A program made the position numbers and the translations under genes. A stretch of 64,000 nucleotides of DNA from Strongylocentrotus droebachiensis (Eukaryota > Echinodermata > Echinoidea > Camarodonta > Strongylocentrotidae). Position 1 is the stretch's first letter, and each line of letters begins with the position of its first letter. The DNA lies in contig JAVYIG010000898.1 in NCBI GenBank assembly GCA_035222895.1, forward strand, positions 310,001 through 374,000, written 5' to 3'. The notes beneath the pieces were generated by a model that was not told where the DNA came from, searched no databases, and saw only the letters and a list, made by a program, of their open reading frames with translations. This document shows positions 23,163 through 37,300 of the stretch, one piece after another.

Positions 23163-26118
23163 CATTTGCAAATATCTTTCTTAAAAAGAATGGTATGGTC
23201 TCCTAAGTGGTATCATTATGTTGCGCTTGAGCTTCTCTATCTGTTCGCGTCATCGGTTTATGTTTTTCATCTTTATTTATTGCGCTTAGAATGCTATGGT
23301 CTCCTAAATGGTATCATTATGTTGCGCTTGAGCTTCTCTACCTGTTCGCGACATCGGTTTATGTTTCTCATCTTTCCCTTAAAAAAATGTACCATGGTAA
23401 CCAACATTCCATGGTAGTCAAAATTACCATGGTGGACCACGGTAACCATGGTTATCATGGTACATCACATTTGCAAATATCTTTCTTAAAAAGAATGGTA
23501 TGGTCTCCTAAGTGGTATCATTATGTTGCGCTTGAGCTTCTCTACCTGTTCGCGCCATCGGTTTATGTTTCTCATCCTTATTTATTGCGCGATGTTGAAA
23601 ACGATTAAATCGCGTATATACTGTCATATTGCGCAATAAAAGAGTCATTTGAAGCATTTTTTACATTTTCAACATCACATTTGCAAATATCTTTCTTAAA
23701 AAGAATGGTATGGTCTCCTAAGTGGTATCATTATGTTGCGCTTGAGCTTCTCTACCTGTTCGCGCCATCGGTTTATGTTTCTCATCCTTATTTATTGCGC
23801 GGTGTTGAAAACGATTAAATCGCGTATATACTGTCATATTGTGCAATAAAAGAGTAATTTGAAGCATTTTTTACATTTGCAAATATCTTTCTTAAAAAGA
23901 ATGGTATGGTCTCCTAAGTGGTATCATTATGTTGCGCTTGAGCTTCTCTACCTGTTCGCGACATCGGTTTATGTTTCTCATCTTTCCCTTAAAAAAATGT
24001 ACCATGGTAACCAACATTCCATGGTAGTCAAAATTACCATGGTGGACCACGGTAACCATGGTTATCATGGTACATCACATTTGCAAATATCTTTCTTAAA
24101 AAGAATGGTATGGTCTCCTAAGTGGTATCATTATGTTGCGCTTGAGCTTCTCTACCTGTTCGCGCCGTCGGTTTATGTTTCTCATCTTTATTTATTGCGC
24201 GATGTTGAAAACGATTAAATCGCGTATATACTGTCATATTGCGCAATAAAAGAGTCATTTGAAGCATTTTTTACATTTGCAACATCACATTTGCAAATAT
24301 CTTTCTTAAAAAGAATGGTATGGTCTCCTAAGTGGTATCATTATGTTGCGCTTGAGCTTCTCTACCTGTTCGCGTCATCGGTTTATGTTTTTCATCTTTA
24401 TTTATTGCGCTTAGAATGCTATGGTCTCCTAAATGGTATCATTATGTTGCGCTTGAGCTTCTCTACCTGTTCGCGACATCGGTTTATGTTTCTCATCTTT
24501 CCCTTAAAAAAATGTACCATGGTAACCAACATTCCATGGTAGTCAAAATTACCATGGTGGACCACGGTAACCATGGTTATCATGGTACATCACATTTGCA
24601 AATATCTTTCTTAAAAAGAATGGTATGGTCTCCTAAGTGGTATCATTATGTTGCGCTTGAGCTTCTCTACCTGTTCGCGCCATCGGTTTATGTTTCTCAT
24701 CCTTATTTATTGCGCGGTGTTGAAAACGATTAAATCGCGTATATACTGTCATATTGTGCAATAAAAGCGTCATTTGAAGCATTTTTTACATTTGCAAATA
24801 TCTTTCTTAAAAAGAATGGTATGGTCTCCTAAGTGGTATCATTATGTTGCGCTTGAGCTTCTCTACCTGTTCGCGCCATCGGTTTATGTTTCTCATCCTT
24901 ATTTATTGCGCGATGTTGAAAACGATTAAATCGCGTATATACTGTCATATTGCGCAATAAAAGAGTCATTTGAAGCATTTTTTACATTTTCAACATCACA
25001 TTTGCAAATATCTTTCTTAAAAAGAATGGTATGGTCTCCTAAGTGGTATCATGATGTTGCGCTTGAGCTTTTCTACCTGTTCGCGCCATCGGTTTATGTT
25101 TCTCATCCTTATTTATTGCGCGGTGTTGAAAACGATTAAATCGCGTATATACTGTCATATTGTGCAATAAAAGAGTCATTTGAAGCATTTTTTACATTTG
25201 CAAATATCTTTCTTAAAAAGAATGGTATGGTCTCCTAAGTGGTATCATTATGTTGCGCTTGAGCTTCTCTACCTGTTCGCGACATCGGTTTATGTTTCTC
25301 ATCTTTCCCTTAAAAAAATGTACCATGGTAACCAACATTCCATGGTAGTCAAAATTACCATGGTGGACCACGGTAACAAATGGTTATCATGGTACATCAC
25401 ATTTGCAAATATCTTTCTTAAAAAGAATGGTATGGTCTCCTAAGTGGTATCATTATGTTGCGCTTGAGCTTCTCTACCTGTTCGCGACATCGGTTTATGT
25501 TTCTCATCTTTCCCTTAAAAAAATGTACCATGGTAACTAACATTCCATGGTAGTCAAAATTACCATGGTGGACCACGGTAACCATGGTTATCATGGTACA
25601 TCACATTTGCAAATATCTTTCTTAAAAAGAATGGTATGGTCTCCTAAGTGGTATCATTATGTTGCGCTTGAGCTTCTCTACCTGTTCGCGCCATCGGTTT
25701 ATGTTTCTCATCTTTATTTATTGCGCGATGTTGAAAACGATTAAATCGCGTATATACTGTCATATTGCGCAATAAAAGAGTCATTTGAAGCATTTTTTAC
25801 ATTTGCAACATCACATTTGCAAATATCTTTCTTAAAAAGAATGGTATGGTCTCCTAAGTGGTATCATTATGTTGCGCTTGAGCTTCTCTACCTGTTCGCG
25901 TCATCGGTTTATGTTTTTCATCTTTATTTATTGCGCTTAGAATGCTATGGTCTCCTAAATGGTATCATTATGTTGCGCTTGAGCTTCTCTACCTGTTCGC
26001 GACATCGGTTTATGTTTCTCATCTTTCCCTTAAAAAAATGTACCATGGTAACCAACATTCCATGGTAGTCAAAATTACCATGGTGGACCACGGTAACCAT
26101 GGTTATCATGGTACATCA
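23163..26118 (+). repeat. 2,956-bp higher-order cassette, copy 2 of 5
   Basis: It matches 8405-11360 at +14,758 unit for unit. It has GGTAACTAAC without the extra A, and CTTCTTAAAAAGAATGG in its first A* unit. One private change is G at 25053 (CATGATG for CATTATG). Its markers place it between the two 4,976-bp copies and the three 11,081-bp copies. Confidence 0.9.
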
Positions 26119-28323
26119 CATTTGCAAATATCTTTCTTAAAAAGAATGGTATGGTCTCCTAAGTGGTATCATTGTGTTGCGCTTGAGCTTCTCTACCTGT
26201 TCGCGCCATCGGTTTATGTTTCTCATCCTTATTTATTGCGCGGTGTTGAAAACGATTAAATCGCGTATATACTGTCATATTTTTCAATAAAAGAGTCATT
26301 TGAAGCATTTTTTACATTTGCAAATATCTTTCTTAAAAAGAATGGTATGGTCTCCTAAGTGGTATCATTATGTTGCGCTTGAGCTTCTCTACCTGTTTGC
26401 GCCATCGGTTTATGTTTCTCATCTTTATTTATTGCGCGATGTTGAAAACGATTAAATCGCGTATATACTGTCATATTGCGCAATAAAAGAGTCATTTGAA
26501 GCATTTTTTACATTTGCAACATCACATTTGCAAATATCTTTCTTAAAAAGAATGGTATGGTCTCCTAAGTGGTATCATTGTGTTGCGCTTGAGCTTCTCT
26601 ACCTGTTCGCGCCATCGGTTTATGTTTCTCATCCTTATTTATTGCGCGGTGTTGAAAACGATTAAATCGCGTATATACTGTCATATTTTTCAATAAAAGA
26701 GTCATTTGAAGCATTTTTTACATTTGCAAATATCTTTCTTAAAAAGAATGGTATGGTCTCCTAAGTGGTATCATTATGTTGCGCTTGAGCTTCTCTACCT
26801 GTTTGCGCCATCGGTTTATGTTTCTCATCTTTATTTATTGCGCGATGTTGAAAACGATTAAATCGCGTATATACTGTCATATTGCGCAATAAAAGAGTCA
26901 TTTGAAGCATTTTTTACATTTGCAACATCACATTTGCAAATATCTTTCTTAAAAAGAATGGTATCATTATGTTGCGCTTGAGCTTCTCTACCTGTTCGCG
27001 CCATCGGTTTATGTTTCTCATCCTTATTTATTGCGCGGTGTTGAAAACGATTAAATCGCGTATATACTGTCATATTGTGCAATAAAAGCGTCATTTGAAG
27101 CATTTTTTACATTTGCAAATATCTTTCTTAAAAAGAATGGTATGGTCTCCTAAGTGGTATCATTATGTTGCGCTTGAGCTTCTCTACCTGTTCGCGCCAT
27201 CGGTTTATGTTTCTCATCCTTATTTATTGCGCGGTGTTGAAAACGATTAAATCGCGTATATACTGTCATATTGTGCAATAAAAGAGTCATTTGAAGCATT
27301 TTTTACATTTGCAAATATCTTTCTTAAAAAGAATGGTATGGTCTCCTAAGTGGTATCATTATGTTGCGCTTGAGCTTCTCTACCTGTTCGCGACATCGGT
27401 TTATGTTTCTCATCTTTCCCTTAAAAAAATGTACCATGGTAACCAACATTCCATGGTAGTCAAAATTACCATGGTGGACCACGGTAACCATGGTTATCAT
27501 GGTACATCACATTTGCAAATATCTTTCTTAAAAAGAATGGTATGGTCTCCTAAGTGGTATCATTATGTTGCGCTTGAGCTTCTCTACCTGTTCGCGACAT
27601 CGGTTTATGTTTCTCATCTTTCCCTTAAAAAAATGTACCATGGTAACCAACATTCCATGGTAGTCAAAATTACCATGGTGGACCACGGTAACCATGGTTA
27701 TCATGGTACATCACATTTGCAAATATCTTTCTTAAAAAGAATGGTATGGTCTCCTAAGTGGTATCATTATGTTGCGCTTGAGCTTCTCTACCTGTTCGCG
27801 ACATCGGTTTATGTTTCTCATCTTTCCCTTAAAAAAATGTACCATGGTAACCAACATTCCATGGTAGTCAAAATTACCATGGTGGACCACGGTAACCATG
27901 GTTATCATGGTACATCACATTTGCAAATATCTTTCTTAAAAAGAATGGTATGGTCTCCTAAGTGGTATCATTATGTTGCGCTTGAGCTTCTCTACCTGTT
28001 CGCGCCATCGGTTTATGTTTCTCATCTTTATTTATTGCGCGATGTTGAAAACGATTAAATCGCGTATATACTGTCATATTGCGCAATAAAAGAGTCATTT
28101 GAAGCATTTTTTACATTTGCAACATCACATTTGCAAATATCTTTCTTAAAAAGAATGGTATGGTCTCCTAAGTGGTATCATTATGTTGCGCTTGAGCTTC
28201 TCTACCTGTTCGCGCCATCGGTTTATGTTTCTCATCCTTATTTATTGCGCGGTGTTGAAAACGATTAAATCGCGTATATACTGTCATATTGTGCAATAAA
28301 AGAGTCATTTGAAGCATTTTTTA
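26119..28323 (+). repeat. Dimers, deleted B, triple A and B+/B
   Basis: It begins like 909-2299 at +25,210: two 406-bp dimers, the 17-bp-deleted B (26931) and a B unit. It then has three A units in a row (27306-27917), one more than at 2096, followed by B+ and B. The gain of one A unit is a simple copy-number change. Confidence 0.88.
27306..27917 (+). repeat. Three A units in tandem
   Basis: Pure A-A-A run of 612 bp, giving twelve CCATGG sites. The only other triple is at 39201-39812; elsewhere A runs are one or two. It also yields the longest open frame in the window (255 codons), which simply reflects the 204-bp period. Confidence 0.9.
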
Positions 28324-29442
28324 CATTTGCAAATATCTTTCTTAAAAAGAATGGTATGGTCTCCTAAGTGGTATCATTATGTTGCGCTTGAGCTTCTCTA
28401 CCTGTTCGCGACATCGGTTTATGTTTCTCATCTTTCCCTTAAAAAAATGTACCATGGTAACCAACATTCCATGGTAGTCAAAATTACCATGGTGGACCAC
28501 GGTAACCATGGTTATCATGGTACATCACATTTGCAAATATCTTTCTTAAAAAGAATGGTATGGTCTCCTAAGTGGTATCATTATGTTGCGCTTGAGCTTC
28601 TCTACCTGTTCGCGACATCGGTTTATGTTTCTCATCTTTCCCTTAAAAAAATGTACCATGGTAACCAACATTCCATGGTAGTCAAAATTACCATGGTGGA
28701 CCACGGTAACCATGGTTATCATGGTACATCACATTTGCAAATATCTTTCTTAAAAAGAATGGTATGGTCTCCTAAGTGGTATCATTATGTTGCGCTTGAG
28801 CTTCTCTACCTGTTCGCGCCATCGGTTTATGTTTCTCATCTTTATTTATTGCGCGATGTTGAAAACGATTAAATCGCGTATATACTGTCATATTGCGCAA
28901 TAAAAGAGTCATTTGAAGCATTTTTTACATTTGCAACATCACATTTGCAAATATCTTTCTTAAAAAGAATGGTATGGTCTCCTAAGTGGTATCATTATGT
29001 TGCGCTTGAGCTTCTCTACCTGTTCGCGTCATCGGTTTATGTTTTTCATCTTTATTTATTGCGCTTAGAATGCTATGGTCTCCTAAATGGTATCATTATG
29101 TTGCGCTTGAGCTTCTCTACCTGTTCGCGACATCGGTTTATGTTTCTCATCTTTCCCTTAAAAAAATGTACCATGGTAACCAACATTCCATGGTAGTCAA
29201 AATTACCATGGTGGACCACGGTAACCATGGTTATCATGGTACATCACATTTGCAAATATCTTTCTTAAAAAGAATGGTATGGTCTCCTAAGTGGTATCAT
29301 TGTGTTGCGCTTGAGCTTCTCTACCTGTTCGCGCCATCGGTTTATGTTTCTCATCCTTATTTATTGCGCGGTGTTGAAAACGATTAAATCGCGTATATAC
29401 TGTCATATTTTTCAATAAAAGAGTCATTTGAAGCATTTTTTA

Positions 29443-30646
29443 CATTTGCAAATATCTTTCTTAAAAAGAATGGTATGGTCTCCTAAGTGGTATCATTATG
29501 TTGCGCTTGAGCTTCTCTACCTGTTTGCGCCATCGGTTTATGTTTCTCATCTTTATTTATTGCGCGATGTTGAAAACGATTAAATCGCGTATATACTGTC
29601 ATATTGCGCAATAAAAGAGTCATTTGAAGCATTTTTTACATTTGCAACATCACATTTGCAAATATCTTTCTTAAAAAGAATGGTATGGTCTCCTAAGTGG
29701 TATCATTGTGTTGCGCTTGAGCTTCTCTACCTGTTCGCGCCATCGGTTTATGTTTCTCATCCTTATTTATTGCGCGGTGTTGAAAACGATTAAATCGCGT
29801 ATATACTGTCATATTTTTCAATAAAAGAGTCATTTGAAGCATTTTTTACATTTGCAAATATCTTTCTTAAAAAGAATGGTATGGTCTCCTAAGTGGTATC
29901 ATTGTGTTGCGCTTGAGCTTCTCTACCTGTTCGCGCCATCGGTTTATGTTTCTCATCCTTATTTATTGCGCGGTGTTGAAAACGATTAAATCGCGTATAT
30001 ACTGTCATATTTTTCAATAAAAGAGTCATTTGAAGCATTTTTTACATTTGCAAATATCTTTCTTAAAAAGAATGGTATGGTCTCCTAAGTGGTATCATTA
30101 TGTTGCGCTTGAGCTTCTCTACCTGTTTGCGCCATCGGTTTATGTTTCTCATCTTTATTTATTGCGCGATGTTGAAAACGATTAAATCGCGTATATACTG
30201 TCATATTGCGCAATAAAAGAGTCATTTGAAGCATTTTTTACATTTGCAACATCACATTTGCAAATATCTTTCTTAAAAAGAATGGTATGGTCTCCTAAGT
30301 GGTATCATTGTGTTGCGCTTGAGCTTCTCTACCTGTTCGCGCCATCGGTTTATGTTTCTCATCCTTATTTATTGCGCGGTGTTGAAAACGATTAAATCGC
30401 GTATATACTGTCATATTTTTCAATAAAAGAGTCATTTGAAGCATTTTTTACATTTGCAAATATCTTTCTTAAAAAGAATGGTATGGTCTCCTAAGTGGTA
30501 TCATTGTGTTGCGCTTGAGCTTCTCTACCTGTTCGCGCCATCGGTTTATGTTTCTCATCCTTATTTATTGCGCGGTGTTGAAAACGATTAAATCGCGTAT
30601 ATACTGTCATATTTTTCAATAAAAGAGTCATTTGAAGCATTTTTTA
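29443..30646 (+). repeat. Two copies of a 602-bp B+/B/B triplet
   Basis: B+ (210) and two GTG-type B units (196 each) are repeated at 29443-30044 and 30045-30646. The doubling is retained at 40524-41727 and 57754-58957, so it predates the large duplication; the homologous place at 3215 has the B+/B/B triplet only once. Confidence 0.88.
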
Positions 30647-31430
30647 CATTTGCAAATATCTTTCTTAAAAAGAATGGTATGGTCTCCTAAGTGGTATCAT
30701 TCTGTTGCGCTTGAGCTTCTCTACCTGTTTGCGCCATCGGTTTATGTTTCTCATCTTTATTTATTGCGCGATGTTGAAAACGATTAAATCGCGTATATAC
30801 TGTCATATTGCACAATAAAAGAGCCATTTGAAGCAAGTTTTACATTTGCAAATATCTTTCTTAAAAAAATCAACTCGGTCTCCTAAGTGGTATCATTGTG
30901 TTGCGCTTGAGCTTCTCTACCTGTTCGCGCCATCGGTTTATGTTTCTCATCCTTATTTATTGCGCGGTGTTGAAAACGATTAAATCGCGTATATACTGTC
31001 ATATTTTTCAATAAAAGAGTCATTTGAAGCATTTTTTACATTTGCAAATATCTTTCTTAAAAAGAATGGTATGGTCTCCTAAGTGGTATCATTGTGTTGC
31101 GCTTGAGCTTCTCTACCTGTTCGCGCCATCGGTTTATGTTTCTCATCCTTATTTATTGCGCGGTGTTGAAAACGATTAAATCGCGTATATACTGTCATAT
31201 TTTTCAATAAAAGAGTCATTTGAAGCATTTTTTACATTTGCAAATATCTTTCTTAAAAAGAATGGTATGGTCTCCTAAGTGGTATCATTATGTTGCGCTT
31301 GAGCTTCTCTACCTGTTTGCGCCATCGGTTTATGTTTCTCATCTTTATTTATTGCGCGATGTTGAAAACGATTAAATCGCGTATATACTGTCATATTGCA
31401 CAATAAAAGAGCCATTTGAAGCAAGTTTTA

Positions 31431-34387
31431 CATTTGCAAATATCTTTCTTAAAAAGAATGGTATGGTCTCCTAAGTGGTATCATTATGTTGCGCTTGAGC
31501 TTCTCTATCTGTTCGCGTCATCGGTTTATGTTTTTCATCTTTATTTATTGCGCTTAGAATGCTATGGTCTCCTAAATGGTATCATTATGTTGCGCTTGAG
31601 CTTCTCTACCTGTTCGCGACATCGGTTTATGTTTCTCATCTTTCCCTTAAAAAAATGTACCATGGTAACCAACATTCCATGGTAGTCAAAATTACCATGG
31701 TGGACCACGGTAACCATGGTTATCATGGTACATCACATTTGCAAATATCTTTCTTAAAAAGAATGGTATGGTCTCCTAAGTGGTATCATTATGTTGCGCT
31801 TGAGCTTCTCTACCTGTTCGCGCCATCGGTTTATGTTTCTCATCCTTATTTATTGCGCGATGTTGAAAACGATTAAATCGCGTATATACTGTCATATTGC
31901 GCAATAAAAGAGTCATTTGAAGCATTTTTTACATTTTCAACATCACATTTGCAAATATCTTTCTTAAAAAGAATGGTATGGTCTCCTAAGTGGTATCATT
32001 ATGTTGCGCTTGAGCTTCTCTACCTGTTCGCGCCATCGGTTTATGTTTCTCATCCTTATTTATTGCGCGGTGTTGAAAACGATTAAATCGCGTATATACT
32101 GTCATATTGTGCAATAAAAGAGTAATTTGAAGCATTTTTTACATTTGCAAATATCTTTCTTAAAAAGAATGGTATGGTCTCCTAAGTGGTATCATTATGT
32201 TGCGCTTGAGCTTCTCTACCTGTTCGCGACATCGGTTTATGTTTCTCATCTTTCCCTTAAAAAAATGTACCATGGTAACCAACATTCCATGGTAGTCAAA
32301 ATTACCATGGTGGACCACGGTAACCATGGTTATCATGGTACATCACATTTGCAAATATCTTTCTTAAAAAGAATGGTATGGTCTCCTAAGTGGTATCATT
32401 ATGTTGCGCTTGAGCTTCTCTACCTGTTCGCGCCGTCGGTTTATGTTTCTCATCTTTATTTATTGCGCGATGTTGAAAACGATTAAATCGCGTATATACT
32501 GTCATATTGCGCAATAAAAGAGTCATTTGAAGCATTTTTTACATTTGCAACATCACATTTGCAAATATCTTTCTTAAAAAGAATGGTATGGTCTCCTAAG
32601 TGGTATCATTATGTTGCGCTTGAGCTTCTCTACCTGTTCGCGTCATCGGTTTATGTTTTTCATCTTTATTTATTGCGCTTAGAATGCTATGGTCTCCTAA
32701 ATGGTATCATTATGTTGCGCTTGAGCTTCTCTACCTGTTCGCGACATCGGTTTATGTTTCTCATCTTTCCCTTAAAAAAATGTACCATGGTAACCAACAT
32801 TCCATGGTAGTCAAAATTACCATGGTGGACCACGGTAACCATGGTTATCATGGTACATCACATTTGCAAATATCTTTCTTAAAAAGAATGGTATGGTCTC
32901 CTAAGTGGTATCATTATGTTGCGCTTGAGCTTCTCTACCTGTTCGCGCCATCGGTTTATGTTTCTCATCCTTATTTATTGCGCGGTGTTGAAAACGATTA
33001 AATCGCGTATATACTGTCATATTGTGCAATAAAAGCGTCATTTGAAGCATTTTTTACATTTGCAAATATCTTTCTTAAAAAGAATGGTATGGTCTCCTAA
33101 GTGGTATCATTATGTTGCGCTTGAGCTTCTCTACCTGTTCGCGCCATCGGTTTATGTTTCTCATCCTTATTTATTGCGCGATGTTGAAAACGATTAAATC
33201 GCGTATATACTGTCATATTGCGCAATAAAAGAGTCATTTGAAGCATTTTTTACATTTTCAACATCACATTTGCAAATATCTTTCTTAAAAAGAATGGTAT
33301 GGTCTCCTAAGTGGTATCATTATGTTGCGCTTGAGCTTTTCTACCTGTTCGCGCCATCGGTTTATGTTTCTCATCCTTATTTATTGCGCGGTGTTGAAAA
33401 CGATTAAATCGCGTATATACTGTCATATTGTGCAATAAAAGAGTCATTTGAAGCATTTTTTACATTTGCAAATATCCTTCTTAAAAAGAATGGTATGGTC
33501 TCCTAAGTGGTATCATTATGTTGCGCTTGAGCTTCTCTACCTGTTCGCGACATCGGTTTATGTTTCTCATCTTTCCCTTAAAAAAATGTACCATGGTAAC
33601 CAACATTCCATGGTAGTCAAAATTACCATGGTGGACCACGGTAACAAATGGTTATCATGGTACATCACATTTGCAAATATCTTTCTTAAAAAGAATGGTA
33701 TGGTCTCCTAAGTGGTATCATTATGTTGCGCTTGAGCTTCTCTACCTGTTCGCGACATCGGTTTATGTTTCTCATCTTTCCCTTAAAAAAATGTACCATG
33801 GTAAACTAACATTCCATGGTAGTCAAAATTACCATGGTGGACCACGGTAACCATGGTTATCATGGTACATCACATTTGCAAATATCTTTCTTAAAAAGAA
33901 TGGTATGGTCTCCTAAGTGGTATCATTATGTTGCGCTTGAGCTTCTCTACCTGTTCGCGCCATCGGTTTATGTTTCTCATCTTTATTTATTGCGCGATGT
34001 TGAAAACGATTAAATCGCGTATATACTGTCATATTGCGCAATAAAAGAGTCATTTGAAGCATTTTTTACATTTGCAACATCACATTTGCAAATATCTTTC
34101 TTAAAAAGAATGGTATGGTCTCCTAAGTGGTATCATTATGTTGCGCTTGAGCTTCTCTACCTGTTCGCGTCATCGGTTTATGTTTTTCATCTTTATTTAT
34201 TGCGCTTAGAATGCTATGGTCTCCTAAATGGTATCATTATGTTGCGCTTGAGCTTCTCTACCTGTTCGCGACATCGGTTTATGTTTCTCATCTTTCCCTT
34301 AAAAAAATGTACCATGGTAACCAACATTCCATGGTAGTCAAAATTACCATGGTGGACCACGGTAACCATGGTTATCATGGTACATCA
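31431..34387 (+). repeat. 2,957-bp higher-order cassette, copy 3 of 5
   Basis: Same 13 units as at 8405, with the derived markers ATCCTTCTT and GGTAAACTAAC (1 bp longer). The first unit follows a GCAAG tail yet has an AATGGTATGG head, so the junction is a crossover confined to 31426-31455 that removed the 697-bp block seen at 22466-23162. Confidence 0.9.
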
Positions 34388-37300
34388 CATTTGCAAATAT
34401 CTTTCTTAAAAAGAATGGTATGGTCTCCTAAGTGGTATCATTGTGTTGCGCTTGAGCTTCTCTACCTGTTCGCGCCATCGGTTTATGTTTCTCATCCTTA
34501 TTTATTGCGCGGTGTTGAAAACGATTAAATCGCGTATATACTGTCATATTTTTCAATAAAAGAGTCATTTGAAGCATTTTTTACATTTGCAAATATCTTT
34601 CTTAAAAAGAATGGTATGGTCTCCTAAGTGGTATCATTATGTTGCGCTTGAGCTTCTCTACCTGTTTGCGCCATCGGTTTATGTTTCTCATCTTTATTTA
34701 TTGCGCGATGTTGAAAACGATTAAATCGCGTATATACTGTCATATTGCGCAATAAAAGAGTCATTTGAAGCATTTTTTACATTTGCAACATCACATTTGC
34801 AAATATCTTTCTTAAAAAGAATGGTATGGTCTCCTAAGTGGTATCATTGTGTTGCGCTTGAGCTTCTCTACCTGTTCGCGCCATCGGTTTATGTTTCTCA
34901 TCCTTATTTATTGCGCGGTGTTGAAAACGATTAAATCGCGTATATACTGTCATATTTTTCAATAAAAGAGTCATTTGAAGCATTTTTTACATTTGCAAAT
35001 ATCTTTCTTAAAAAGAATGGTATGGTCTCCTAAGTGGTATCATTATGTTGCGCTTGAGCTTCTCTACCTGTTTGCGCCATCGGTTTATGTTTCTCATCTT
35101 TATTTATTGCGCGATGTTGAAAACGATTAAATCGCGTATATACTGTCATATTGCGCAATAAAAGAGTCATTTGAAGCATTTTTTACATTTGCAACATCAC
35201 ATTTGCAAATATCTTTCTTAAAAAGAATGGTATCATTATGTTGCGCTTGAGCTTCTCTACCTGTTCGCGCCATCGGTTTATGTTTCTCATCCTTATTTAT
35301 TGCGCGGTGTTGAAAACGATTAAATCGCGTATATACTGTCATATTGTGCAATAAAAGCGTCATTTGAAGCATTTTTTACATTTGCAAATATCTTTCTTAA
35401 AAAGAATGGTATGGTCTCCTAAGTGGTATCATTATGTTGCGCTTGAGCTTCTCTACCTGTTCGCGCCATCGGTTTATGTTTCTCATCCTTATTTATTGCG
35501 CGGTGTTGAAAACGATTAAATCGCGTATATACTGTCATATTGTGCAATAAAAGAGTCATTTGAAGCATTTTTTACATTTGCAAATATCTTTCTTAAAAAG
35601 AATGGTATGGTCTCCTAAGTGGTATCATTATGTTGCGCTTGAGCTTCTCTACCTGTTCGCGACATCGGTTTATGTTTCTCATCTTTCCCTTAAAAAAATG
35701 TACCATGGTAACCAACATTCCATGGTAGTCAAAATTACCATGGTGGACCACGGTAACCATGGTTATCATGGTACATCACATTTGCAAATATCTTTCTTAA
35801 AAAGAATGGTATGGTCTCCTAAGTGGTATCATTATGTTGCGCTTGAGCTTCTCTACCTGTTCGCGACATCGGTTTATGTTTCTCATCTTTCCCTTAAAAA
35901 AATGTACCATGGTAACCAACATTCCATGGTAGTCAAAATTACCATGGTGGACCACGGTAACCATGGTTATCATGGTACATCACATTTGCAAATATCTTTC
36001 TTAAAAAGAATGGTATGGTCTCCTAAGTGGTATCATTATGTTGCGCTTGAGCTTCTCTACCTGTTCGCGCCATCGGTTTATGTTTCTCATCTTTATTTAT
36101 TGCGCGATGTTGAAAACGATTAAATCGCGTATATACTGTCATATTGCGCAATAAAAGAGTCATTTGAAGCATTTTTTACATTTGCAACATCACATTTGCA
36201 AATATCTTTCTTAAAAAGAATGGTATGGTCTCCTAAGTGGTATCATTATGTTGCGCTTGAGCTTCTCTACCTGTTCGCGCCATCGGTTTATGTTTCTCAT
36301 CCTTATTTATTGCGCGGTGTTGAAAACGATTAAATCGCGTATATACTGTCATATTGTGCAATAAAAGAGTCATTTGAAGCATTTTTTACATTTGCAAATA
36401 TCTTTCTTAAAAAGAATGGTATGGTCTCCTAAGTGGTATCATTATGTTGCGCTTGAGCTTCTCTACCTGTTCGCGACATCGGTTTATGTTTCTCATCTTT
36501 CCCTTAAAAAAATGTACCATGGTAACCAACATTCCATGGTAGTCAAAATTACCATGGTGGACCACGGTAACCATGGTTATCATGGTACATCACATTTGCA
36601 AATATCTTTCTTAAAAAGAATGGTATGGTCTCCTAAGTGGTATCATTATGTTGCGCTTGAGCTTCTCTACCTGTTCGCGACATCGGTTTATGTTTCTCAT
36701 CTTTCCCTTAAAAAAATGTACCATGGTAACCAACATTCCATGGTAGTCAAAATTACCATGGTGGACCACGGTAACCATGGTTATCATGGTACATCACATT
36801 TGCAAATATCTTTCTTAAAAAGAATGGTATGGTCTCCTAAGTGGTATCATTATGTTGCGCTTGAGCTTCTCTACCTGTTCGCGCCATCGGTTTATGTTTC
36901 TCATCTTTATTTATTGCGCGATGTTGAAAACGATTAAATCGCGTATATACTGTCATATTGCGCAATAAAAGAGTCATTTGAAGCATTTTTTACATTTGCA
37001 ACATCACATTTGCAAATATCTTTCTTAAAAAGAATGGTATGGTCTCCTAAGTGGTATCATTATGTTGCGCTTGAGCTTCTCTACCTGTTCGCGTCATCGG
37101 TTTATGTTTTTCATCTTTATTTATTGCGCTTAGAATGCTATGGTCTCCTAAATGGTATCATTATGTTGCGCTTGAGCTTCTCTACCTGTTCGCGACATCG
37201 GTTTATGTTTCTCATCTTTCCCTTAAAAAAATGTACCATGGTAACCAACATTCCATGGTAGTCAAAATTACCATGGTGGACCACGGTAACCATGGTTATC

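Noticed and set aside
27291-28058. Long repetitive open reading frames on the plus strand (119-255 codons) and ~81-codon frames on the minus strand
   Set aside because: They exist in every copy because of unit length and composition, start at arbitrary ATGs, shift or end when the unit class changes, contain no recognisable domain and have no gene context. Treated as non-coding satellite.
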